Assembly: GCA_946478995.1 (NCBI GenBank)
Contig: CAMLDK010000006.1
Location: 1 to 21,034, forward strand
Source of the DNA: an uncultured Candidatus Saccharibacteria bacterium
GTDB lineage: Bacteria > Patescibacteria > Saccharimonadia > Saccharimonadales > 2-12-FULL-41-12
Length of the DNA stretch: 21,034 nt
Direction: 5' to 3'
Positions 6,476 through 12,081 of this stretch are shown piece by piece. How positions within the stretch are numbered: the stretch's first letter is position 1; the number at the start of each line of letters is the position of its first letter. A program made the position numbers and the translations under genes. The notes under the pieces are model-generated. The model saw only the letters and a list, made by a program, of their open reading frames with translations, made no database searches and had not been told where the DNA came from.

Positions 6476-7308
6476 AATACTATTTTAAGCCCCTTCATAG
6501 GTTGTCCGGGCCGGTATTGGCTCGATAAGTTGTCTGATATCTCCTCAACCAGGCTGATATCGGCTTTTTCGGCGCGTTCGAAAGAACTTTCCGGAAGTAC
6601 AAGATTTATAGCTTTGCTTGAAGGTTTTCTCCCAATCATCTCTTCCGCGGCTTCGTAGTGAATGTCGTAAATATGGGCATTAGCTATGGTATGGGTGTAA
6701 ATGCCGGGCTCTACGCCGAGCCTTTGCGCCAAAATACATTGCAGCAGCGCGAAGCCGGCAACATCATGAGGAAAGCCCAGAATCATATCGTTTGATCTTA
6801 CGACATTCAATAAGTTCAGCCGTCCGCCTATTATATTGACGGTAAAGGTATACGGGCAGGGAACATTGCTTTTGCTAACCCCGCCAAGGCCGTCGCTTGC
6901 CGGATCCCAGGTTACTATAACCCCTTGGCGGCTGGATGGATCCTTGGATAGCAGGTCGACAAGCAGCTTTAGCTGGTCACGGCCGAAATGCCGCCGCCAG
7001 CGGTAGCCGTACGCTACGGTTACTACATCACCGGGATTAGTAAAATCATCCCAAATTTTCGTAAAGTTCCTTAAAAATATTTTAGGTTTTCGCGCGCCGC
7101 TGACAAACCATACCTGTTCGGCTACGAACAGTTTTATCGGGATCTTGCGCAGATTAAGGAGAGGAAAGCCGTCCTTGCCTATATCAAGGGAAAAAGTCAG
7201 GCCGGAAAGGGCGGCGGTCTCATGGGCGGTGCGCGAATTCACCTCCCTATGGCCCAGGTTTAAAATATCCTCAAGCAAAACCTTATACACCTTGTCAAAC
7301 TTCGTCAT
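6472..7308 (-). CDS. thyA: ThyA-family enzyme with Asn-to-Asp pyrimidine switch (possible dCMP methylase or hydroxymethylase)
   Basis: A 278-residue thymidylate synthase-fold protein. Conserved features are Arg26 (NSRT), Glu64 (AEQVWF), Tyr100 (AYGYRW), catalytic Cys151 (NVPCPY), RSND at 171-174, and His212 and Tyr214 (AHIYDIH). From Cys151 onward the alignment to E. coli ThyA is gap-free and puts Asp182 (GFPHDVAG) on Asn177 (GLPFNIAS). Asn177 recognises uracil; Asp there prefers cytosine and is the residue in T4 dCMP hydroxymethylase, whose RSND...GF..D pattern is also matched. The C-terminal tail differs from the canonical one. The coupled folA suggests reductive methylation. No Shine-Dalgarno is seen; a TATAAT ends nine bases before the ATG, so the message may be leaderless. 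Confidence 0.9.
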   Translation of the reverse strand: MTKFDKVYKVLLEDILNLGHREVNSRTAHETAALSGLTFSLDIGKDGFPLLNLRKIPIKLFVAEQVWFVSGARKPKIFLRNFTKIWDDFTNPGDVVTVAYGYRWRRHFGRDQLKLLVDLLSKDPSSRQGVIVTWDPASDGLGGVSKSNVPCPYTFTVNIIGGRLNLLNVVRSNDMILGFPHDVAGFALLQCILAQRLGVEPGIYTHTIANAHIYDIHYEAAEEMIGRKPSSKAINLVLPESSFERAEKADISLVEEISDNLSSQYRPGQPMKGLKIVL

Positions 7309-7317
7309 CTAACCCGA

Positions 7318-7346
7318 ATTATACTTAAAATATGTTAAAATGACTA
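7318..7346 (-). promoter_or_regulatory. Promoter of the thyA-folA-dut operon
   Basis: On the minus strand, TATAAT occupies 7323-7318, with TAGTCA at 7346-7341 as a 4/6 -35 at 17-base spacing. The -10 ends nine bases before the ATG at 7308, so transcription would start at or just before the start codon. It overlaps the divergent promoter at 7333-7341. Confidence 0.6.
7333..7341 (+). promoter_or_regulatory. Extended -10 promoter of the dCMP deaminase gene
   Basis: TGTTAAAAT at 7333-7341 reads as TGN plus a 5/6 -10 (TAAAAT). It ends 11 bases before ATG 7353, leaving a leader of only a few bases. No -35 is obvious. The same TGTTAAANT string recurs at 10157, 14840 and 16198. Confidence 0.5.
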
Positions 7347-7352
7347 GTGTAA

Positions 7353-7859
7353 ATGAGCAAAAATACGATCAAATACCCTTACTTGCCAAAGGGTAGGAAA
7401 ATTCAATATGTCAGCGCCGATAATGAGTTTATCCAGGCTGCCAAGGGGTTTGCCAAGGAGAACTCACTGGATGAAACAATGCCTACAGGTTCGGCGGTAG
7501 TATACAAGAGTGAAGTCATAGGACTTGGCGCGAACGGGAGCGATTATCACCGCAAACACGGCTGCGAACGGGTCAGACAAGGGATTCCCACAGGGCAAGG
7601 CTACGATCTATGCGAGGGCTGCCATCCTAAAAACCACAGCGAGCCGAAGGCTATAAGAAACGCGGTTGAAAGCCACCCGGAAGCTGATTTAACGAAGGCG
7701 GACCTGTACTTATGGGGACATTGGTGGGCCTGCGAACCTTGCTGGGAAGCGATCAAGCAGGCCGGCATAAAGGAAGTGTACTTGGTTGAAAACAGCCACG
7801 AGACCTTCAATAAATCCCATTCAGGAAATATTATCGGCAGGCAATTTGCCGGTAACTAG
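7353..7859 (+). CDS. Deoxycytidylate (dCMP) deaminase-family protein
   Basis: A 168-residue zinc-dependent deaminase. The catalytic motif is His95-Ser-Glu97 (HSE, usually HAE), with zinc ligands Cys127 and Cys130 in ACEPC (usually PCxxC). It is preceded by the unusual Trp-rich GHWWACEPCW. A further cluster, Cys71, Cys87, Cys90 and His91 (LCEGCH), may bind a second zinc, as in some phage dCMP deaminases. Family enzymes convert dCMP to dUMP and can accept 5-substituted dCMP. The neighbours are the divergent ThyA-like gene and the downstream thymidylate kinase fusion, so a role in dTMP supply is likely. No Shine-Dalgarno is seen before ATG 7353. Family good; substrate unproven. Confidence 0.82.
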   Translation: MSKNTIKYPYLPKGRKIQYVSADNEFIQAAKGFAKENSLDETMPTGSAVVYKSEVIGLGANGSDYHRKHGCERVRQGIPTGQGYDLCEGCHPKNHSEPKAIRNAVESHPEADLTKADLYLWGHWWACEPCWEAIKQAGIKEVYLVENSHETFNKSHSGNIIGRQFAGN

Positions 7860-7861
7860 CG

Positions 7862-7867
7862 TATAAT
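7862..7867 (+). promoter_or_regulatory. Possible -10 box for the tmk-thyX fusion gene
   Basis: A perfect TATAAT at 7862-7867 begins two bases after the deaminase stop and 46 bases before ATG 7913. No convincing -35 is seen. The 5' region between holds two copies of AGCTTAAA but no Shine-Dalgarno near the start. Confidence 0.35.
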
Positions 7868-7912
7868 TTATTAATAACTGGTGGGCAGGCAGCTTAAACA
7901 AAGCTTAAAAGT

Positions 7913-10135
7913 ATGAAAGATCAACCAGGAAGCCTAATAGTATTAGAAGGGACAGACGGGGCCGGCAAGTCTACCCAGTTTGATTTGCTCCGCCGTAAGC
8001 TGGAGCAGCTTGGATATCCGGTAGAGTCCATCTCATTTCCCCAGTATGACCAGGAATCCAGTATATTCGTGAGAAAGTATTTAGCCGGAGAGTTCGGGCC
8101 GAGCAAATCGGTCGGAGCTTATACCGCCTCTATGTTCTATGCTTTGGACAGGTATTTCGCGGCGGATAAACTGCGGGCGTGGCTGGCGGAAGGCAAAGTG
8201 GTCCTAGCTGATAGATATACGGGCTCAAACATGGCTCATCAAGGAGCTTTATTTGATAATGCCGAGCAGAGAAGAGGTTTTTTCTTATGGCTGGACCAGA
8301 TGGAATTCGAAATGCTGAAAGTTCCCCGGCCGGATATCTCAATAGTTCTTAGGGTACCGCCGGAAATAGCGGCAGATAACATATCCGCCAGAGGCGAGGA
8401 TAAGGATATGCTGGAAGCTACCGACGGTCATCTCAACCGGTCAATAGAGGTTTACGACAATTTATGCGACCTGTTTCCCAAAGATTTCAGAAGGATAGAC
8501 TGCGCAAGAGGAGGCCGGTTACTGGAAAAAGACAAGATCAACCATCTCATATGGCAGGCGATAGAGCCTGTGCTGCCGGCCGGCGCAGCTAAAAAAAAAG
8601 ACCCAGTACTAAATAATACCGAGCTGGAATCATATGTAACGAATCTGGATAAGGACGTTTATGCGGTTACGGACAAGCTTTCGTCGCAGACAACAGCCGC
8701 CGCCATGGCTAGGTTAAGCCGGAAATACGATGACCTAAGGAATATCTTAAGCGATGAATTCGTAGGTAAAGACGGAAATGACCAGAATCTTCTCAGAAGG
8801 ATCATCAGCGAATACGGTGATGACTCCGTCCAGCAGCTGGCCGGCCAGCATATAGTCGTTGAAAACGCCAGCAACCTTTTGACGAAGAAGCTTGAAAAAG
8901 GCAGGCTGGGAGCATATCTGGAGCAATCTACAAGATATATTTATTACGATAAGAAAGACAAAAAAGGCCAGTACAGATATTACACGCCCCAAAGCCTCAG
9001 CGATGAGGTTGCTGCGCGTTATAGGAGATCCATGGACTATATCTTTGACCAGTATTCATCTGTCGTGCATCGGTTAACGGATCATGTAAGATCGCATACT
9101 TCCTATAAATCCGAAGGGGATCGGAGCGCCTGGCTATCTGCTACAAAAGCTTTGGCCTGCGATATATCGAGGTCTATGCTGCCGGTAAGCGCCAAATCAA
9201 CCGTCGGCATGTATCTTTCCGCCCAATCTTTAGAGCATCTAGCCATCAAGCTGCTTGGCGACGAGACAGAAGAAGCCAAAAGGGTAGGGAGGGAGATTTT
9301 GGATGAAGCCAGGAAAGTTATCCCGGTCTTTTTGGAAAGGGCCGACAAGGAAGGCAGGGGGGCGGACACCACGCAATATCTGAATCGCACCAAAATAGCC
9401 GCCAGCCAAGCAGTCAAAAAATATATGGACAGCCAGTTCAGTATTGATATGGACCCTATGAACCTGGTGGATTATTGGCCGAAGAATGAGCTGGATACCG
9501 CAGCCGACATATGTTTTGAATTCAGTTCGCTGTCGCATGAAGAAATCAAATCCGAAACAGACAGGATGCCTATAGACCAAAAACGAGAAATTATCCTCAG
9601 CTATATAGGCGATCGGACCAACCGCCGCCAAAAGCCCGGCAGGGCACTGGAAAAAATCCATTACAGCTGGGATATATTGTGCGACTATGGAATTTTCCGG
9701 GATCTTGCGCGGCACAGGATCGTTGACGATATGGAGTGGCAGAATCTTTCACCGAGGTATGGCTACAGCATACCTGAAATAATTGACGAAGCCGGCTTAA
9801 GCGACAATTTCACAAGTGGTTTTGATGAAAGCCTGGAACTGTACAACTTTCTGCAAAAAGAAGGTTATACGGAAGAATCGCAATATGCGGTGCTTTTAGG
9901 CCATAGGATACGCTGGAAAGTCACCTTCAACGCCCGCGAAGCTTTCCATATATTAGAGCTTAGGACAAGCCCGCAGGGACACCCCGCCTACCGGAAGCTG
10001 GCTCAAGAAATGCATGCCAAAATCGCGGAAGTACACCCGATAATAGCCAGCTCAATGAAATTCGTCAACCGGGAGGAAAAAGTAGACTTAGGCCGGTTTG
10101 AAGCCGAGAAAAAGACCAAAAGTAAAACAAAATAG
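7913..10135 (+). CDS. Fusion of thymidylate kinase and tandem ThyX-like domains
   Basis: A 740-residue protein. Residues 1-~220 are a dTMP kinase: P-loop GTDGAGKST (13-21), DRYTGSNMAHQG (100-111) and a LID-like RGEDKDMLEATDG. Residues ~235-720 are two ThyX-fold repeats. Repeat 1 has GDDSVQQLAGQH and EQSTRY (337-342), but the ThyX RHR is Lys329-Gly-Arg331. Repeat 2 has LARHR (598-602) and LSPRY (612-616), with three extra residues between, then ELRTSPQGHPAYR. Two-repeat ThyX-like proteins are a known family of uncertain activity; the kinase fusion would put dTMP synthesis and phosphorylation in one chain. A ThyA homologue is also present, so the ThyX part may have another job. No Shine-Dalgarno is seen at ATG 7913. 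Confidence 0.85.
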   Translation: MKDQPGSLIVLEGTDGAGKSTQFDLLRRKLEQLGYPVESISFPQYDQESSIFVRKYLAGEFGPSKSVGAYTASMFYALDRYFAADKLRAWLAEGKVVLADRYTGSNMAHQGALFDNAEQRRGFFLWLDQMEFEMLKVPRPDISIVLRVPPEIAADNISARGEDKDMLEATDGHLNRSIEVYDNLCDLFPKDFRRIDCARGGRLLEKDKINHLIWQAIEPVLPAGAAKKKDPVLNNTELESYVTNLDKDVYAVTDKLSSQTTAAAMARLSRKYDDLRNILSDEFVGKDGNDQNLLRRIISEYGDDSVQQLAGQHIVVENASNLLTKKLEKGRLGAYLEQSTRYIYYDKKDKKGQYRYYTPQSLSDEVAARYRRSMDYIFDQYSSVVHRLTDHVRSHTSYKSEGDRSAWLSATKALACDISRSMLPVSAKSTVGMYLSAQSLEHLAIKLLGDETEEAKRVGREILDEARKVIPVFLERADKEGRGADTTQYLNRTKIAASQAVKKYMDSQFSIDMDPMNLVDYWPKNELDTAADICFEFSSLSHEEIKSETDRMPIDQKREIILSYIGDRTNRRQKPGRALEKIHYSWDILCDYGIFRDLARHRIVDDMEWQNLSPRYGYSIPEIIDEAGLSDNFTSGFDESLELYNFLQKEGYTEESQYAVLLGHRIRWKVTFNAREAFHILELRTSPQGHPAYRKLAQEMHAKIAEVHPIIASSMKFVNREEKVDLGRFEAEKKTKSKTK

Positions 10136-10136
10136 C

Positions 10137-10165
10137 TTGAACTTAACTGAAATATATGTTAAATT
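10137..10165 (+). promoter_or_regulatory. Promoter of the rplJ-rplL operon
   Basis: TTGAAC (10137-10142), a 17-base spacer and an extended -10 TGTTAAATT (10157-10165) predict a start near 10171. That is exactly where the L10 leader structure begins, two bases after the preceding stop codon starts the intergenic region. Confidence 0.6.
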
Positions 10166-10170
10166 GACTT

Positions 10171-10268
10171 GACAAACCGAAGACAGCGACAGGTGAAAGC
10201 CTTAATTAGTCGCCGAGGAATCAACTGGAATCCCTTGAACATGTCTTTGGTAAAGCCAAAGGCTTTTT
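10171..10268 (+). promoter_or_regulatory. Ribosomal protein L10 leader (autoregulatory mRNA element)
   Basis: The leader contains the conserved L10-leader strings ACCGAAGACAGC and AGGUG and, downstream, CGCCGAGGA. GCGAC (10186-10190) pairs with GUCGC (10209-10213), with AGG/CCU inside. L10 leaders bind the L10-L12 complex and repress the operon, often by transcription attenuation. A terminator hairpin follows at 10243-10268, as in Gram-positive bacteria. The rest of this intergenic region (10269-10373) holds further hairpins and no gene. Confidence 0.75.
10243..10268 (+). terminator. Attenuator terminator in the rplJ leader
   Basis: GUCUUUGG (10243-10250) pairs with CCAAAGGC (10256-10263), with one G-U pair and a five-base loop, followed by five T (10264-10268). 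It lies in the rplJ leader about 105 bases before the start codon, so it would end transcripts early when the L10 leader is bound. Confidence 0.7.
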
Positions 10269-10326
10269 AAATTTAAGAAAGGGAAAAGAGCAGACCGAGC
10301 GCCAAATTTATTTTGCGCCCGGATCG

Positions 10327-10354
10327 ATGAGAAAAACCGCAAGGTTTGTCTCAT
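10327..10354 (+). other. Strong GCAA-capped hairpin just before rplJ
   Basis: ATGAGAAAAACC (10327-10338) pairs with GGTTTGTCTCAT (10343-10354), 11 of 12 positions, around a GCAA tetraloop (10339-10342). It ends 19 bases before ATG 10374. There is no T run, so it is not a terminator; it may shape translation initiation or transcript stability. Confidence 0.6.
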
Positions 10355-10373
10355 AAGCGAAGCGGTTAATTTT

Positions 10374-10901
10374 ATGGCACTGGCAAGAAGTAAAAAAGAA
10401 GAACTAGTAGCTGAAGTCAGCGAATTGTTTAGGAATTCCAAGCTGACGGTATTAGCTAATTACTCGGGCCTAAGCGTAAAAGAGATACAAGAGCTAAGGC
10501 GCGATGCCCGCGAAAACCAGACAAAGCTCAAGGTAGTCAAAAACCGGCTGGTTTTAAAAGCCATGGAGCAGGTTGACACATATAAGGATACGGACAGAAG
10601 CATATTCAAAGAACAGCTGCTATACGCCTTTAACGCCGACGATGAGGTTGCGCCGGCCCAGGTGCTTGCGAACTTTGCTAAGAAGCACAAAGCATTGGAG
10701 TTTGTCGGCGCTGTAACAGCTGAAGGAGAAGTTCTTTCAGTCGAAGACGTTAAAAGTCTGGCCAGCCTGCCGAGCAAGGATCAGCTTCGAGGCCAGCTTG
10801 TGGGTACGCTAGCTGCTCCTTTGACCGGTTTCGTCAATGTACTGTCCGGCAACCTACGCGGAGTTTTGAATGTTTTGAATGCCCGAGCGGAAAGCTTGTA
10901 A
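10374..10901 (+). CDS. rplJ: 50S ribosomal protein L10
   Basis: A 175-residue L10, the base of the ribosomal stalk to which L7/L12 dimers attach. The N-terminal rRNA-binding domain starts MALARSKKEELVAEVSELF and includes TVLANYSGLSVKEIQELRRDAR and LKVVKNRL. The C-terminal helix (about 150-175, FVNVLSGNLRGVLNVLNARAE) binds L12. The length is normal. The start at 10374 has the usual L10 N-terminus but no Shine-Dalgarno; the preceding sequence is AT-rich with a hairpin ending 19 bases upstream. The gene is preceded by an L10 leader with attenuator and followed 30 bases later by rplL. Confidence 0.96.
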   Translation: MALARSKKEELVAEVSELFRNSKLTVLANYSGLSVKEIQELRRDARENQTKLKVVKNRLVLKAMEQVDTYKDTDRSIFKEQLLYAFNADDEVAPAQVLANFAKKHKALEFVGAVTAEGEVLSVEDVKSLASLPSKDQLRGQLVGTLAAPLTGFVNVLSGNLRGVLNVLNARAESL

Positions 10902-10931
10902 ATATTAGTTAATATAAGAAGGAGAAATAAT

Positions 10932-11381
10932 ATGGCAGAAGAAGTAAAAAAAGAAGAAGCAAAGACGGAAGAAAAGAAATCCGGCAAAGTCGAAGTTCCA
11001 AAAGAATTCGCGTCTTTAGTAAAAGAACTGGATAAACTAAGTGCGCTTGAGATCAGCAAGTTCGTCAGCTTCCTAGAGGAATACTGGAACGTTTCAGCAG
11101 CAGCTCCCGTAGCAGCCGTTGCCGCGGCTCCAGCAGCAGGCGGTGAAGAAAGCGGTGCCGAAGAAGCAAAAAGCGAATATGATTTAAACCTTAAGGATGC
11201 CGGCGCGCAAAAAGTAGCCGTGATCAAAGCCGTTAAAGATATCACCGGCCTAGGCTTGGGTGAAGCTAAGGCAATCGTAGACGGTGCGCCTAAGGTAGTT
11301 AAAGAAAAAATGCCCAAAGAAGAGGCCGAAGCCGCCAAAAAAGCACTGGAAGAAGCCGGCGCTACAGTTGAACTCGCTTAA
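10932..11381 (+). CDS. rplL: 50S ribosomal protein L7/L12
   Basis: A 149-residue L7/L12, about 25 residues longer than usual. Residues 1-22 are a Lys/Glu-rich extension. The N-terminal dimerisation and L10-binding domain is at about 23-58, followed by the Ala/Pro hinge ([16 protein letters not shown]). The globular C-terminal domain (about 82-149) carries [21 protein letters not shown], the surface that recruits elongation factor GTPases. AAGGAG before ATG 10932 supports the start, so the extension is probably real. No rpoB follows, unlike many bacteria; an unrelated conserved gene and dnaX follow instead. Confidence 0.96.
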   Translation: MAEEVKKEEAKTEEKKSGKVEVPKEFASLVKELDKLSALEISKFVSFLEEYWNVSAAAPVAAVAAAPAAGGEESGAEEAKSEYDLNLKDAGAQKVAVIKAVKDITGLGLGEAKAIVDGAPKVVKEKMPKEEAEAAKKALEEAGATVELA

Positions 11382-11385
11382 GGTT

Positions 11386-11394
11386 TTATCCACA
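11386..11394 (+). other. Isolated consensus DnaA box
   Basis: TTATCCACA at 11386-11394 matches the classical DnaA box exactly. It lies in the non-coding gap after rplL, upstream of dnaX and dnaB. I found no cluster of further boxes or AT-rich unwinding element, so this is not an origin by itself. Confidence 0.3.
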
Positions 11395-11401
11395 GTTTCT
11401 T

Positions 11402-11441
11402 TTGACTAAAGCTACTATTAGTGATAAGGTAGCCTTAGCTT
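11402..11441 (+). promoter_or_regulatory. Possible promoter overlapping an inverted repeat after rplL
   Basis: TTGACT (11402-11407) and TGATAAGGT (11422-11430, weak extended -10) are 17 bases apart. Two mutually exclusive pairings overlap them: GCTAC (11411-11415) with GTAGC (11429-11433), and AAGCTA (11409-11414) with TAGCTT (11436-11441). There is no T run, so it is not a clear terminator. Confidence 0.3.
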
Positions 11442-11513
11442 CTATGCGTGAGAAGTAAACATAGTTTAATTGGGAAACAAAAGACACTTAACACAGCTAA
11501 ACGGAAAAGAAAA

Positions 11514-12023
11514 ATGGCAGATATACCAGACAAACAGATAAAAAGATTAAGATCGCTCATAACTGAGGCTGAGACTTCTTTGGCCGCCGCTAAAGAGCTT
11601 ATCTTAAGCTTGCTGGGCGATGACGAGGTAGCTGCCAAGATTCAAAATGAAGACAATATTGGCAAGGTTATAGAAGGTGTTTTTGACGGCCAGAACATGG
11701 TCGGCAGCGACGGTAAGACTTATCCGGTACCGGCTAACTACGCCTCCAAATCCAAGTTGGTTCAGGGCGATATCCTTAAACTGACTATTGCCGACGATGG
11801 TTCATTCCTTTATAAGCAGATCGGCCCGATACCCCGCAAGCAAGTCGTAGGAAGCCTGGAGCTGAAAGACGGCCACTATTTCGTAAAAGTAGGCAAAAAG
11901 ATGTACCGTGTCCTGCTAGCCAGCGTGACCTACTTTAAGGCGAAGCCAGGAGATCAAGTCAGCGCTAATATCCCGCAGGACAACGAAGATACCGAGTGGG
12001 CTGCCCTCGAAGCCGCCCTTTAA
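11514..12023 (+). CDS. Conserved hypothetical protein next to rplL
   Basis: A 169-residue cytoplasmic protein with no named function. Residues 1-35 form a probable amphipathic helix or coiled coil (KQIKRLRSLITEAETSLAAAKELI). The rest is beta-rich, with a distinctive VIEGVFDGQNMVGSDGKTYPVPANYASKSKLVQGD stretch (about 52-86) and a second similar segment (about 109-151, with FVKVGKKMYRVLLASVTYF), suggesting two OB- or SH3-like barrels. From memory, close relatives occur across candidate-phyla genomes, but I cannot verify this here. ATG 11514 (MADIPDKQ) is preferred over an in-frame GTG at 11448, because the intervening 22 residues look non-conserved; the ribosome binding site is weak (GGAAAAG). 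Confidence 0.75.
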   Translation: MADIPDKQIKRLRSLITEAETSLAAAKELILSLLGDDEVAAKIQNEDNIGKVIEGVFDGQNMVGSDGKTYPVPANYASKSKLVQGDILKLTIADDGSFLYKQIGPIPRKQVVGSLELKDGHYFVKVGKKMYRVLLASVTYFKAKPGDQVSANIPQDNEDTEWAALEAAL

Positions 12024-12068
12024 GATCTCCTTATTTAATTTAATCTGTTAACTTAGTCTTACCCGCTG

Positions 12069-12074
12069 TATAAT
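12069..12074 (+). promoter_or_regulatory. -10 box giving a probable leaderless dnaX transcript
   Basis: A perfect TATAAT at 12069-12074 ends seven bases before the dnaX ATG at 12082, so transcription would begin at the start codon. There is no Shine-Dalgarno. The -35 region is weak. Confidence 0.55.
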
Positions 12075-12081
12075 ATAGCTA

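Noticed and set aside
9239..9715. 158-codon frame antisense to the tmk-thyX fusion
   Set aside because: The sense strand encodes a continuous recognisable ThyX-like repeat; the antisense product has no family features.
7913..10135. Fusion as an assembly artefact of two genes
   Set aside because: The frame is continuous, the linker (PAGAAKKKDP) looks like a normal interdomain stretch, and no stop or start signal lies between the parts; it should still be confirmed in relatives.
10781..11338. 185-codon frame antisense to rplJ-rplL
   Set aside because: Ala/Ser/Phe-rich composition is the complement of the Lys/Glu/Ala-rich rplL; both sense genes are certain.
11386..11447. Replication origin
   Set aside because: Only one DnaA box, no AT-rich unwinding tract and no dnaA or dnaN nearby.
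11448..11513. GTG start giving a 22-residue longer hypothetical protein
   Set aside because: The extra residues are basic and low in quality, with no ribosome binding site; ATG 11514 gives a typical N-terminus.
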